NCBI GenBank assembly: GCA_902500755.1
Contig: CABVRV010000026.1
Location: 1-40,616 of the forward strand
Direction of reading: 5' to 3'
Length of the DNA: 40,616 nucleotides
Source of the DNA: an uncultured Nitrospira sp.
GTDB taxonomy: Bacteria; Nitrospirota; Nitrospiria; Nitrospirales; Nitrospiraceae
The notes under the pieces are model-generated. The model did no database searches. It saw only the letters and a list, made by a program, of their open reading frames with translations, and was not told the origin of the DNA. The translations under genes and the position numbers were made by a program. This document shows, one piece after another, positions 1 through 9,318 of the stretch (position 1 is the first letter of the stretch; each line of letters opens with the position of its first letter).

Positions 1-54
1 CAACCGGTGCAAAAAGCGGATTCGTTCCACGTGGCCTTGCAGCTGCAGTACTAA
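1..54 (+). CDS. C-terminal end of an outer-membrane-type protein (partial)
   Basis: Frame 1 is open from the window edge and stops at TAA (52-54), leaving the last 17 residues. They end in alternating polar and hydrophobic residues with a terminal tyrosine (FHVALQLQY). This is the usual C-terminal signature of outer-membrane beta-barrel proteins recognised by the BAM machinery. A strong terminator follows about 40 bases later, which supports this being a real gene end. The family cannot be named from so short a piece, and the outer-membrane assignment is inference from the last residues only. Confidence 0.5.
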   Translation, partial: QPVQKADSFHVALQLQY

Positions 55-90
55 CCAGCTCACGTGAGCTAGAGAGGCCGGTGCTCTCAG

Positions 91-129
91 AAGAGCCGGA
101 ACCCACGCTGTGGGTTCCGGCTCTTTCTT
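91..129 (+). terminator. Rho-independent terminator of the upstream gene
   Basis: A perfect 16-bp stem (91-106 paired with 110-125), GC-rich and with a 3-base GCT loop, is followed by a T-rich tract. Its orientation fits termination of the + strand gene that ends at 54. Confidence 0.9.
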
Positions 130-217
130 TTTGCCTGACCGATGGAGCTTGGCCTTCATGGCCTTGCAGGACTTCGTGTTTGGCAGCTTGTCGAGCTGAC
201 GATGGATGTCGCGTGAA

Positions 218-2392
218 TTACACCAGCACTAAACCGGCGGATCGAATCTTTTTCCATGACGAGGTGTTTAGAAACGCATTAAAGTCTGAGATGGTTCCAG
301 GAAACTGGCTACCAGCTTGTTGGATGTATGGATACTCTTGCGATGACGACCGTGGGGTGGATGTCACGATCAATTGCTGGACCCACGTGGCTTGTGACTC
401 GGGAAGAATGAAGATGTACTCCTTTTCCGAGCCGGCATGAATGAGTCGAGATTTGCTTCCTCCCGGCTCACACGTCACGGCTCCACCCAACCAGACACAT
501 CGCCGTTCTGCCTCTGAGCGATCCTCGATCACCCGGTTCTTCAGCAGATATTTTAGCCATGTGGAAGGGACGGTTGGACGAGGAACATCTTCATCGAACC
601 ACTGACGGATATCAAGATCGAGTCCCCGGCGTTCGAGGTAGTTGAGGAGTGATCGGCGAAGTCCCTCGCCGAGCCAGTCCGGAACGCTTCCCCAACGATC
701 ATCATGTACTAAGTCATTTTCTGCAAAGCCCTGGAATGTAGGGCCAAGGATGCGTAGGCCGTGTGCGTCAGGATTGAGCCCGACCGGGCTGTGTGCCGTG
801 ACGGTGAAGCGGTGCCAAAAGGCGGATTGAATGAGATCGGCTGCTACCAACTGGCGGACTCGTTCCAGTGAATCGACAGTTTCATGAATGGTTTCTGATG
901 GGCACCCGTACATGAGGTACGCGTGGATCAGAATGCCAGCATCTTTGAATCCTGCAGCAACGAGGGCGGTCTGATCGACGGTAATGCCCTTTTTCATGTT
1001 GCCCAAAAGGCGGTCTGAGGCCGCTTCGAGTCCGGCGGTGACCGCGATACAGCCGGAGGCAGACAGGAGACGACACAGATCCGGTGAAAATGCCGTCTCA
1101 AAGCGAATGTTGCCCCACCAGGTGATCTTGATCTTTCGCTCCAACAGCGCGAGCGCGAGTGATTTCAGCGCAGCAGGCGGCGCCGCTTCATCGACAAAGT
1201 GAAACCTGGTGCGACCGGTCTCGGCGACGAGCTGTTCAATCTGTTGGATCAGCCGATCGGTCGGAGTCATCTCGTACCGACTGATGTAGTTGAGCCCGAC
1301 ATCGCAGAACGTACATTGTTTCCAATAGCAACCATGAGCGACGGTCAACTTGTTCCAATGACCTTCCGACCAAAGACGATGCATCGGGTTGATACTGTCC
1401 AGAATGGTCAAGTATTGATCCAGAGCTAGGCCTCGGTAGGTTGGACAGCCGGTCTCGTTCATTGTGAAGTCGGTAGACGATGGATCGTCGGTATAGACCA
1501 CGCGGTGTTTCTCACGATACATTGTGCGGCACAACGATTGGAGTGAACGTAGGCCTGAGAGATGTTCGATCAACGAGAGGAGGGGGCGTTCACCGTTGTC
1601 GAGCGTGATGAAGTCGACATAATCAAACACTCGAGGATCGGTGACTCGGCGCAGCTCGGTATTGACATAGCCTCCCCCCAGGGCCACCGGTACGGCGGGA
1701 TAGCGCTGTTTGATCGCTCTTGCGATGCGGAACGCGCCATACAAGTTACCTGGAAACGGTACGGACAGACCGACCAGAGATGGCTTGACCCGGTCAAAGT
1801 GCGTCCAGAACGACTCCAATAGCCACTGATCAGTGAGGCTAGCGGGGGCAGTAAGGGCATTGGCGATCTGATCAAAAGATGAAGCGGAGCGTCCAATGTG
1901 CTCCGCATAGCGACTCATCGAAAAGTGCGGGGTGATCGTAACCTGAACGAGATCAGCAAGATCTTCGAGAAAGAACGTTGCCCATTGTTTGGCTTGGTCA
2001 TCCACGGAGACTGAGTGTGGGAAGGTTTTCCGACCTCGGAATCTTGGCCCTTGGGGTAAGACTCCTGGTTTAATCAGTTGGGTTGCGGCGTCTGGGTTCC
2101 GTCCTTGCAGGAACGAAACGACTGGTCCAATCATCTGAATATATGCTCGCTCCGCCCGCATCATGTTGACGGCTTCTTTGGGAAGAGCATCTGCTCGGGT
2201 GCGGAGTTGGCTGAAGACGTGGCGTAGCCCATCGGGGCTGAATAGGCGCAGCACCATTTCGATTCCCAAATCCGCCTGTTCTGCACGGATTCCGCGTGTC
2301 TCAAGGAATCCTGTCAGATATGCAGTGGACGGATAAGGGGTGTTGAGTTGCGTCAGCGGAGGGATCAACAACAAAACACGAGGTGAGCGCAT
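218..2392 (-). CDS. B12-binding domain/radical SAM protein
   Basis: This 724-residue protein has the layout of B12-binding radical SAM enzymes. Residues about 200-280 look like the cobalamin-binding fold (GLSVPFPG, then VPVALGGGYVN). A radical SAM core follows, with the cluster motif CYWKQCTFC at residues 355-363 (Cys355, Cys360, Cys363), a CX4CX2C spacing that binds the 4Fe-4S cluster and S-adenosylmethionine. The N-terminus (VLLLIPPLTQLNTPYPSTAYLTG) is typical of the family. No cobalamin-ligating DXHXXG motif is evident. Substrate and reaction cannot be predicted; relatives include methyltransferases and ring-forming enzymes. It appears monocistronic. The C-terminal 150 residues match nothing I recognise. 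Another domain split is possible, but the radical SAM call is firm. Confidence 0.88.
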   Translation of the reverse strand: MRSPRVLLLIPPLTQLNTPYPSTAYLTGFLETRGIRAEQADLGIEMVLRLFSPDGLRHVFSQLRTRADALPKEAVNMMRAERAYIQMIGPVVSFLQGRNPDAATQLIKPGVLPQGPRFRGRKTFPHSVSVDDQAKQWATFFLEDLADLVQVTITPHFSMSRYAEHIGRSASSFDQIANALTAPASLTDQWLLESFWTHFDRVKPSLVGLSVPFPGNLYGAFRIARAIKQRYPAVPVALGGGYVNTELRRVTDPRVFDYVDFITLDNGERPLLSLIEHLSGLRSLQSLCRTMYREKHRVVYTDDPSSTDFTMNETGCPTYRGLALDQYLTILDSINPMHRLWSEGHWNKLTVAHGCYWKQCTFCDVGLNYISRYEMTPTDRLIQQIEQLVAETGRTRFHFVDEAAPPAALKSLALALLERKIKITWWGNIRFETAFSPDLCRLLSASGCIAVTAGLEAASDRLLGNMKKGITVDQTALVAAGFKDAGILIHAYLMYGCPSETIHETVDSLERVRQLVAADLIQSAFWHRFTVTAHSPVGLNPDAHGLRILGPTFQGFAENDLVHDDRWGSVPDWLGEGLRRSLLNYLERRGLDLDIRQWFDEDVPRPTVPSTWLKYLLKNRVIEDRSEAERRCVWLGGAVTCEPGGSKSRLIHAGSEKEYIFILPESQATWVQQLIVTSTPRSSSQEYPYIQQAGSQFPGTISDFNAFLNTSSWKKIRSAGLVLV

Positions 2393-2512
2393 GGACTCGA
2401 CATAGCATAGAGGTAGATGGGAATGCTATGCCTGGCAAAGCTATCAACCCGAGTGGCGGTGACGTAACTGTTCCGATTGGGTATCGATGTTGGGGCTGCG
2501 ACAGGGGTATCT

Positions 2513-2866
2513 CTACCTTTTCAGGTCCAGGATACTCCCTAGTAATGCATCATCGGTTTTGATGGTGTGAAGATTCGCCTCGAGATTGCGTTGCGCCAGC
2601 ATCTGTTGCACGAGCTCCTCACCAAGATCAGTATTTGAGAGTTCGAGCTCCAATTGATTTCGGCCCGTGTCTCGAAGGATCGTCGGGCCGGAGGAATCAT
2701 CTTTCTCAACGACAGGGAGTACACCACTCGTTGGCGCTTCGACGAATGTCGTTCGGAGTTTCTTGAATCCGTCCGTATTGAGGTTGGCGATGTTGTGCGC
2801 CACAACCTCGAGTTGCTTGCCAAAAGCAGTCAGGCCCGTGAGTGCGGTGTGTATGGCGGAAATCAT
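2513..2866 (-). CDS. Flagellar basal-body rod/hook-like protein (FlgC/FlgG family)
   Basis: A 117-residue protein whose N-terminus (IHTALTGLTAFGKQLEVVA, then HNIANLNTDGFKK) is the flagellar rod/hook N-terminal signature, including the conserved HNIAN-TDGFK segment. The C-terminus (DLGEELVQQMLAQRNLEAN) matches the rod/hook C-terminal helix. At about 117 residues it is nearer FlgC (about 140) than FlgG (about 260) and lacks a full middle domain. The start at 2866 is chosen because AAGGAGG lies seven bases upstream; an upstream ATG at 2887 would add seven residues before that site. No other flagellar gene is nearby, so it is an orphan. It could be a rod component encoded away from the main cluster or a repurposed axial-like protein. 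Confidence 0.8.
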   Translation of the reverse strand: MISAIHTALTGLTAFGKQLEVVAHNIANLNTDGFKKLRTTFVEAPTSGVLPVVEKDDSSGPTILRDTGRNQLELELSNTDLGEELVQQMLAQRNLEANLHTIKTDDALLGSILDLKR

Positions 2867-3081
2867 AGACACCTCCTTGGGGACCATCTTTTACGCCCTA
2901 TCGAAGATTTTATCGGTTGGTATGGAAAGAACTTGAGAGACTCAATTGACTTGTTTATCAACAAACTAAAACCGACTGTATCCGGCTTAGTCCTTCAGAG
3001 ATCAGGTTCATTGAATCTTCAGGAGGGCCGTAATTCTGCCGATAGTGTTGGAGGAAAGCAGGACACCTCTATACTCGCATC

Positions 3082-5019
3082 ATGTCTCTCTCTAGAACGT
3101 CTACTTCTTCGTCTCACTCCACGTCTGAACCGCCATGGTTACCCATGAGAGAGGACGCGACTCTCCTCATGGAGTCCGTTCCGGAAGCCATCTTCTTTGT
3201 GGGCCACGACGGTCGAATTATGTCTTTGAATACCGTGGCACAACAACTGGTTGGCCGAACCCGTAGCGCAGTCGGACAGGGCTTTCACGACCTTATCCGC
3301 TGTCTGACGTCGGGTGAGAACGAGGTCGCTCAATGCCCATTCACTCGAATGGTGCATACTCGAGAACTTGTCGTCATCCCTTCCCACTTTTGGACACGTG
3401 AAGACGGGGCGCAATTTGAGCTGTCACTGTCATTCTGGCCGCGAACGCAACAAGGCACGCGAGTGGGGGGCGTGGTGGTGGTGCAGGATCTGACGAATGC
3501 CACGGAGATTCAGCGTGATGTCCAACGAGCTGCACGGCTTGCCGAGGATGCGCCGAACCCCATCGTGGAATTTGACGCTACGGGTTCGGTCCTCTACGCC
3601 AACACCGGCATGCTCAATGTGATGGAGCGGTGGGGGGTGCTTGAATCTGGTATAGAGGCCATGTTCCCTGCGAATCTATCAGGAATGCTCCAGGAATGTC
3701 TTGCAACGGAATCCTCGCTGGCTCGAGTCGAGCATGCCGTTGCCGATCGGGTTATCGCATGGTCGCTTTTCCCTCTGAAAGAGCTGGAATTGGTTCGTGC
3801 ATATGGGCTCGATATCACGTCCGATGTGGCCTTGCGCCGAGCCAAAGAAGCAGCTGAGGAGTCGACGCGGGCGAAGGGGATTTTTCTAGCTACGATGAGT
3901 CATGAGCTTCGGACTCCAATGAATGGAGTGCTGGGCTGCACGCAGCTTCTCAAAGACACATCGCTCACAGATCAGCAACGGGAGCTGATTGAGACGATGC
4001 ATCGTTCTGCCGACGCGTTACTCACGTTGGTGAACGACATTCTCGATTTTTCAAAAATCGAAGCCGGCAAGATGCGCTTAGAGGTGGCCAATGTCAATCT
4101 GCGGGCATTGGTCGGTGATGTGACGACGTTGGCAGAAGGGTTGGCAGCCTCCAAAGCCCTCACGATTTCGCTGAAGATTGATGCCGATGTTCCTGAGGAG
4201 TTCCGAGGCGATCCCATCAGGTTAAGACAAATCCTCTTCAATCTCGTCGGAAATGCGATCAAGTTCACAAAACACGGAGGAGTCACGATCGTCATCTCTT
4301 CTTTAAAGCGAGATGCGAGGGACGAATCTGACGTGGTGGTTCTGCAGTGGAGCGTGCAAGATACGGGTATCGGGTTAACTCCTGCACAACAAGCCAATCT
4401 GTTTAAAGCGTATGCACAAGCCGAGACTTCGACCGCGAGACGATTTGGAGGGACCGGTCTCGGTCTCATGATTTGCAGGCAGCTTGTCGAGCTGATGGGA
4501 GGGACGATCACGGTCAATAGCGTATTCGGTCAGGGCAGCATGTTCACCTATACCACCAACCTCCTTCCGGCGATTCATCGAGAGGTTACAGTATCGTCCT
4601 CAGGGACGCCCCAGCGTACTGCGGGAGACCAGGTGGGGCCTTTGCGAGTCTTAGTCGTGGACGACAATGAAATTAATCAAGTCGTCGCATGCAAGTTTCT
4701 GCAAAAGCTCGGATGCCAGGTTGAAGTGGCCCGCACTGGACTCGAGGCTGTGGAGGCCATTGAGCGGACCACCTACGATGTGGTCTTGATGGATTGTGAA
4801 ATGCCGGAGATGGATGGATACGAAGCCACCAAGGAAGTTCGTCGCCGGGAAGAAGGCATGCCTATGCGATTGCCGATCATGGCCCTCACTGGTCACACCT
4901 CCGAGGAGGAAACGAAAAGGTGTCTTCAAGCCGGTATGGATAGGGTTCTGATCAAGCCGTTGACATTGCCGATACTTCGTACACATCTTCAAGAGTTGAC
5001 GCGCCACGTCGACTCTTGA
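3082..5019 (+). CDS. PAS-domain hybrid sensor histidine kinase with receiver domain
   Basis: A 645-residue soluble hybrid kinase. Two PAS-like domains (about 25-135 and 150-255) precede a HisKA dimerisation domain with the phospho-acceptor His274 in the motif SHELRTPMNG. The HATPase domain carries the N box (Asn391 in VGNAIKFT), the G1 box DTGIGL and the G2 box FGGTGLGL. The C-terminal receiver has the acidic pair in VVDDNEINQ, phospho-acceptor Asp571 in LMDCEMPEMDGY, and the lysine in LIKPL. No membrane segment or signal peptide is visible, so sensing is probably cytosolic through PAS. No response-regulator or output gene is adjacent; the phosphorelay partner is unknown. ATG 3082 has no well-placed ribosome site; ATG 3145 is a possible alternative start. 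Confidence 0.92.
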   Translation: MSLSRTSTSSSHSTSEPPWLPMREDATLLMESVPEAIFFVGHDGRIMSLNTVAQQLVGRTRSAVGQGFHDLIRCLTSGENEVAQCPFTRMVHTRELVVIPSHFWTREDGAQFELSLSFWPRTQQGTRVGGVVVVQDLTNATEIQRDVQRAARLAEDAPNPIVEFDATGSVLYANTGMLNVMERWGVLESGIEAMFPANLSGMLQECLATESSLARVEHAVADRVIAWSLFPLKELELVRAYGLDITSDVALRRAKEAAEESTRAKGIFLATMSHELRTPMNGVLGCTQLLKDTSLTDQQRELIETMHRSADALLTLVNDILDFSKIEAGKMRLEVANVNLRALVGDVTTLAEGLAASKALTISLKIDADVPEEFRGDPIRLRQILFNLVGNAIKFTKHGGVTIVISSLKRDARDESDVVVLQWSVQDTGIGLTPAQQANLFKAYAQAETSTARRFGGTGLGLMICRQLVELMGGTITVNSVFGQGSMFTYTTNLLPAIHREVTVSSSGTPQRTAGDQVGPLRVLVVDDNEINQVVACKFLQKLGCQVEVARTGLEAVEAIERTTYDVVLMDCEMPEMDGYEATKEVRRREEGMPMRLPIMALTGHTSEEETKRCLQAGMDRVLIKPLTLPILRTHLQELTRHVDS

Positions 5020-5095
5020 CCTTGTGGAGGTCTTACCGGTCCCAGCCGGCACTCTCGGGGTAGATTCTCTTGAGCCACTTCGGTAAAGTGGCATC

Positions 5096-5677
5096 ATGAC
5101 AACCGCTGCTCCCTCCAAAAAGTTTCTCCTGTACAGCGACTTCAATTGTCCGTTCTGCTACGCGCTTCATGAGCGGCTGGATGAGATGAATCTACTGGAT
5201 TCTTGTGAGTGGCATGGGGTTCAGCATGCACCGCATCTGCCGAGGCCAATGAGACCGTGGCAAGGTTCCCTGGGAGCTGAATTGAAACATGAGGTTGCGG
5301 TCGTGCAGCGATTAGCTCCCGGTCTTCCGATTAGTTTGCCGAGCGGGAAGCCCAATACGTTACCAGCGATCAAACAAGCCGCGGCACTGCTGCGACAGGA
5401 TGTTCAGCGTGGGATGGACTTCGTAAAGCGTACGTACCGTGCCTTCTGGTGCGAGGGACAAGATATCTCTAGTCTCCAAGTTGTGAAACAATTAGCAGGA
5501 GAGGAGGGCACGGAAGACGTTGATGACGAGTATCTCGTGCTTGCTCAAAAATGGGAAACCGCCTGGCATGCCACGGGTCAAAACGGTGTGCCTTTGATCG
5601 TATCTCCGGACGGTGATCTCTTGGTCGGTTGTGTCCCAGTTGATCAGGTGACGAGTTTCTTTTCAGGCCAAGCCTAA
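5096..5677 (+). CDS. DsbA-family thioredoxin-fold oxidoreductase
   Basis: This 193-residue protein has a thioredoxin-like CXXC motif near the N-terminus (SDFNCPFCYALHERL) and a cis-proline loop (GVPLIV) near residue 165, the two hallmarks of the DsbA/FrnE/HCCA-isomerase branch. A helical insertion lies between them, as usual. There is no signal peptide, so it probably acts in the cytoplasm, unlike periplasmic DsbA; FrnE-like proteins of this kind act in redox stress. Its stop codon overlaps the stop of the convergent gene on the other strand by four bases (5674-5677). Substrate is unknown. A glutathione-dependent isomerase is less likely because CPFC is retained. Confidence 0.82.
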   Translation: MTTAAPSKKFLLYSDFNCPFCYALHERLDEMNLLDSCEWHGVQHAPHLPRPMRPWQGSLGAELKHEVAVVQRLAPGLPISLPSGKPNTLPAIKQAAALLRQDVQRGMDFVKRTYRAFWCEGQDISSLQVVKQLAGEEGTEDVDDEYLVLAQKWETAWHATGQNGVPLIVSPDGDLLVGCVPVDQVTSFFSGQA

Positions 5678-6636
5678 CCTAGAACAGTACTGTCGTTTCT
5701 CCTCTTCACGTTCTCTCCGGAATCGCATGTGCTCTTTGCTGAGCCAAGGCGGTCCGGGAAGGTTAATTCGGCAGCTGCAGACTTATCCAAGCCACCTTTT
5801 CCCGATTCCATCAAGCGTTGATATTGGCTCAATGTTGCACGTGCAACCGGAAGAGACAGGCCTGCCTGCTCAGCTAGGTCAAGCGCAATGGTCGAATCCT
5901 TCGCAGCATGGGCCACGGAAAAGTAGCATTCATGGGCGCGCTGCTGCATATCTTCGCCGTCTGTGTCCAACACTCGCGACGCGGCTCCAGTCTGGCTGAA
6001 GACATCACGGAGGAGAGTCAGGTCGATCCCAAGTGCCGCTCCCAGTCCCAACCCTTCTGCCAGCGCAACAGTGTTGCTGTTCATCACCATATTCACCAAC
6101 ACCTTCACTTGTGCCGCTTCGCCGGCTTGGCCGATGTATTGCACTTTCGTTCCGAGCACTTCGAGGACGGCCTTTGCATTTGCAAAGACCTCGGGTTTCC
6201 CACCGCACATTAAATACAATGTCCCTTCTCGCGCGTGCGTGATGCTTCCTGCCATACATGCTTCCAGGCATCTGCCACCCCGTTCTGTGACCAGCCGTTC
6301 AATGTCTCGATGAACGTTGGGTGAGAGCGTCGCGCAATTGATGAACAGTCGATCCTTCGCGTGTGCCATCAGGCTGGCCGAGTCCTGTTCCGCATAAATC
6401 TCACGCATCGCCGCGTCATCGGATATGACCGTGATGACGATATTCGATATTTCAGCGACACGCGCCGGTGACCTGGCCTGTTCCGATTCCAGTTCCTGTG
6501 CCAAGGTCTCCGATAATTCGGCAAGACGGTCTTGAACCGCTGCGATGCGGTACCCCTGTGCTTTCAGGCGCCTGGCCATATTGGCACCCATACGGCCGAC
6601 ACCGACAAATCCGATGCGCTCTGGGGGATTTAGCAT
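5674..6636 (-). CDS. NAD(P)-dependent beta-hydroxyacid dehydrogenase (3-hydroxyisobutyrate dehydrogenase family)
   Basis: A 320-residue protein with the Rossmann NAD(P)-binding motif GFVGVGRMGANMARRL at the N-terminus, the substrate-binding segment EACMAGSITHAREGTL, and a catalytic region with the expected lysine and asparagine (GQAGEAAQVKVLVNMVMN). This is the layout of 3-hydroxyisobutyrate dehydrogenases, tartronate semialdehyde reductases and glyoxylate/succinic semialdehyde reductases. Substrate cannot be fixed. The last 30 residues (after about 290) are unlike the family and may be a lineage-specific tail. The ATG at 6636 is preferred to a TTG one codon upstream because GGGAGC sits just ahead of it. 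It is convergent with, and overlaps the stop of, the DsbA-fold gene. Confidence 0.85.
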   Translation of the reverse strand: MLNPPERIGFVGVGRMGANMARRLKAQGYRIAAVQDRLAELSETLAQELESEQARSPARVAEISNIVITVISDDAAMREIYAEQDSASLMAHAKDRLFINCATLSPNVHRDIERLVTERGGRCLEACMAGSITHAREGTLYLMCGGKPEVFANAKAVLEVLGTKVQYIGQAGEAAQVKVLVNMVMNSNTVALAEGLGLGAALGIDLTLLRDVFSQTGAASRVLDTDGEDMQQRAHECYFSVAHAAKDSTIALDLAEQAGLSLPVARATLSQYQRLMESGKGGLDKSAAAELTFPDRLGSAKSTCDSGENVKRRNDSTVLG

Positions 6637-6676
6637 CAAAGCTCCCTTTCAACAAGAAAGCGCCGAGGGGCCACCG

Positions 6677-7951
6677 CTAAAGCCGACCATCTTCTGTCGA
6701 TTCGGGGCGGAGTTTGCTCCAGCGAAGGTTAGTTTTTCCATCGGTCGTCGTAAAGCCATGGTCATAGATGGCGACGACGCTGACTCGCTGGCCCTTCTTC
6801 TTGATCGGTTGAAGTTGCGGGAGGCCGTCCTTGGTCTTTACGGTCCCACGGAGCGACTCGACGATCAGCAAGTCCGTCGCCGCGGAAGGCTTGATCGCCC
6901 ACACAAAAGCGGCGGAGCCGCCTGCATAGGTGCCGGCCCCTTCCCACTGGCCGACTAAATCGGGATCGACTGTTTTGATTTGGAACACCGGTACACTGGT
7001 TGCGTCGCGTCGCAGTTTCCAGAGTTCTGCTGGAATGCGTTTTGGGCTTTCATCGGGCGCGAGTCGTGTCCAAATGGCCTGGACGCTGCCGGTGCTGGCG
7101 AATGAGTCCACCGTCTTTTTGCGGTATGACCCCTTCCAACCAAGCCCCTTGAACGTATTGGCGCGTTCGAGCAACCACAGTCCTCCTTCCGCGTTCACTA
7201 CCCCATCAAATTGCATCATCGAGGAGAGCGACCATTCGAGGTTCGGCTTGATGATGAGTAGCATGTCATGCTGGGTCGTTCCCTGTGTTGAGCGCGTGTG
7301 CCAGGTTCCGATGAGGCCAGTCGGATCCAGAGAGGGTGCTTTGTGCGGTCCGGCCTGGGTCTCAGACGGGCCAGGAAGTGTTTGTGTCAGACTCACAGGG
7401 GTTGGCCGTGAGACGAGGTGAGGAGTGATCCCTTCACTTGGGGTGGAGTTGGAAGCCGTGGGAGGCAGCGTCGTGGCCAACGTAGCTCCGTAATGAGTTG
7501 CGACGGCCCGGCTCAACAGGGTCACAGACTCGCTCAGATGCTTCTGCTTGGTTGATGCGACGATGACCGTCACAAACGCATCCTTATGCATGAAGGTCAG
7601 ACGGGATAATGTCGGTGAGGAGTCGATTCGAAACGCCCCGTCGCCTAGCCCTGGAATGAGACGACTGTCACGGCTCAGGCGCTCTTTATTGAACCACACA
7701 CGCTGATCGTTGCCGATCGACTCATCGAGTTGAACGGTGACGGCATTACCATCGTGACGGTGAGCTTTGAAAAGACAGGTCGATGGGTCCGAGAGCGTGC
7801 CTTCCTGGACCGACTCGCCTAGCGCCTGTTGCGCTTCCTCCACTGTCAGCAATGAGCAAGGATTGGTCGTTGACGTAAACAGACCGCCTGACTCTCCACA
7901 TGAAAGCAGTAACGGAGGCAGGACAAGAAATAGTAACGCTCGGCCGAACAT
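6677..7951 (-). CDS. Putative lipoprotein with a DUF3558-like N-terminal part
   Basis: A 424-residue secreted lipoprotein: a hydrophobic signal segment ends in the lipobox LLSC with the lipidated Cys at residue 17. The next 130 residues (starting NPCSLLTVEEAQQALGE, with a second Cys in TCLFKA) resemble DUF3558-type lipoprotein domains. A Pro/Ser/Thr-rich linker (about 160-210) leads to a C-terminal half with two similar segments (TGLIGTWHTRSTQGT and PDLVGQWEGAGTYAG), each starting with a G-x-W motif like lipocalin-like beta barrels. Function is unknown. It lies 40 bases upstream of the dehydrogenase on the same strand and may be cotranscribed with it. The lipoprotein call is firm; the domain names are tentative. 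Confidence 0.7.
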   Translation of the reverse strand: MFGRALLFLVLPPLLLSCGESGGLFTSTTNPCSLLTVEEAQQALGESVQEGTLSDPSTCLFKAHRHDGNAVTVQLDESIGNDQRVWFNKERLSRDSRLIPGLGDGAFRIDSSPTLSRLTFMHKDAFVTVIVASTKQKHLSESVTLLSRAVATHYGATLATTLPPTASNSTPSEGITPHLVSRPTPVSLTQTLPGPSETQAGPHKAPSLDPTGLIGTWHTRSTQGTTQHDMLLIIKPNLEWSLSSMMQFDGVVNAEGGLWLLERANTFKGLGWKGSYRKKTVDSFASTGSVQAIWTRLAPDESPKRIPAELWKLRRDATSVPVFQIKTVDPDLVGQWEGAGTYAGGSAAFVWAIKPSAATDLLIVESLRGTVKTKDGLPQLQPIKKKGQRVSVVAIYDHGFTTTDGKTNLRWSKLRPESTEDGRL

Positions 7952-8097
7952 GACGATCCTGAATCAATGATGCGTGATTAAGAATTGTACCGCGAACAAG
8001 TCGGCAAGCGCTAGCGAGGAGTTAGGCTGGCCTGAGCGGTATAAAAGTGTCCATCAAGAGTCTGAAGAGCGAGTTGGGATTGTGAGATCCGTGAGAA

Positions 8098-8517
8098 TCA
8101 TCCAGCCATAAACTTCAGCGCAACTCCGTTGATGCAGTAGCGAAGCCCGGTCGGCTTTGGGCCATCCTTGAATACATGGCCCTGGTGGCCCCCGCAGCGG
8201 GCGCAATGAACCTCGGTTCGTGGCAGGAAGAGTTTATAATCCGTCCGAGTCTCGACGGCTCGATGGTCGATCGGCTGCCAAAAACTGGGCCATCCGGTCC
8301 CGCTATCGAACTTGTGTTCGGATGAGAACAACGGCAAGTTACAGCCGGCGCAATAGTAGATCCCGGACTCGTGATTGTCATGCAGTGGGTTCACAAAGGG
8401 ACGCTCGGTATCTTCATGCCGCAACACGCGATAGGCCATCGCCGACAATTGCTTTTTCCATTCCTCATCAGTCTTTGTAATTTTGATGATCGGGTCAATT
8501 TGAATTTTCGATGGCAT
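8098..8517 (-). CDS. msrB: Peptide-methionine (R)-S-oxide reductase MsrB
   Basis: A 139-residue, full-length MsrB. It reduces the R form of methionine sulfoxide in proteins and repairs oxidative damage. Two zinc-binding CXXC pairs are present (YYCAGC and VHCARCGGHQGHVF), as are the substrate-site motif DSGTGWPSFW and the catalytic cysteine in RYCINGVALKF near the C-terminus. There is no signal peptide, so it is cytosolic. The start at 8517 is supported by AGGAGG six bases upstream. It is flanked by non-coding gaps and appears monocistronic. No MsrA partner is present in the window. Confidence 0.96.
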   Translation of the reverse strand: MPSKIQIDPIIKITKTDEEWKKQLSAMAYRVLRHEDTERPFVNPLHDNHESGIYYCAGCNLPLFSSEHKFDSGTGWPSFWQPIDHRAVETRTDYKLFLPRTEVHCARCGGHQGHVFKDGPKPTGLRYCINGVALKFMAG

Positions 8518-8754
8518 CTGAGCCCTCCTTTTTACATTGAGACCGCTGTTTCTCAGTCGACCGGCATGACCGATTCTTACATGGTCTTCGAGAGGAGACG
8601 ACGACTCAGCGTGAGTGTGTCATAAAAATGGTACGTCTCGCGTGCTCAGATTGCAAGCCCCCGCGGTTGAGATATAAGGGACGTGGCTATTGGGTTCCTC
8701 TACGTGATTGAGGCAAGGAGGAGTCTATCTAACACGATGACACGTTGCTCAGCA

Positions 8755-9318
8755 TCATGCATGACTCTCTTCATCTTCGTTGGGGAAACGCTGGCGCAGC
8801 AGTTTCCACATTTCATGGACTGATGGATGGGGCTCGGTGAACTCAGGTTGAGAGAGATCAATACGGATGTTGTAGAGGCGATTGTTCGCATTCTGGACTT
8901 GGACAACCGGATACCAGCATTCGTACCGTTGCTCCCAGCGATCGCGATACGATACTCGTAAGAAACATCGACTCATCGGCTTCATGCGGATTGGAGCGCC
9001 AGGCCCCAGAACGATGGGGACGGAGTGTCTCCGATATCGAGGGCCGTGCGGATGAAGAGCTTTAACGGAAAAACTTCCATCCCATCCGGATAACTGCAGT
9101 AGGCAATCGTAGGCCACTCCAGGCCCCAGATTTTCGACTTCCGGTGTCAGTGTGACGACGTCTCCTGTGTTCAGCGTGGAGAGGTTGGTCACGCGAAGGG
9201 TTGGCTGATATTCTCGGAACTCGTTCCTGGTATTGGTAAGAAATCGGCGTAGAACAAACCACCCGATGCTTCCGATGATGAGAACAATGAGCGGAAGTAT
9301 GAGCAGTGACCAGTCCAC
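8755..9318 (-). CDS. Single-pass membrane-anchored protein of unknown function
   Basis: A 187-residue protein that starts with an N-terminal transmembrane helix (residues about 4-24: LLILPLIVLIIGSIGWFVL) followed by basic residues, so the rest is probably cytoplasmic. The middle (TLTPEVENLGPGVAYDCLLQL) resembles an immunoglobulin-like/CARDB-type beta sandwich. Trp/Tyr-rich segments (RWEQRYECWYPVVQV) follow. No catalytic motif is seen. The start is GTG at 9318, the only start downstream of an in-frame stop that keeps the whole membrane helix; no clear ribosome site precedes it. Function unknown. Confidence 0.6.
   Translation of the reverse strand: MDWSLLILPLIVLIIGSIGWFVLRRFLTNTRNEFREYQPTLRVTNLSTLNTGDVVTLTPEVENLGPGVAYDCLLQLSGWDGSFSVKALHPHGPRYRRHSVPIVLGPGAPIRMKPMSRCFLRVSYRDRWEQRYECWYPVVQVQNANNRLYNIRIDLSQPEFTEPHPSVHEMWKLLRQRFPNEDEESHA

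Noticed and set aside
81..440. 119-residue + strand open frame
   Set aside because: It overlaps the terminator and the radical SAM gene on the other strand; no ribosome site and no recognisable family.
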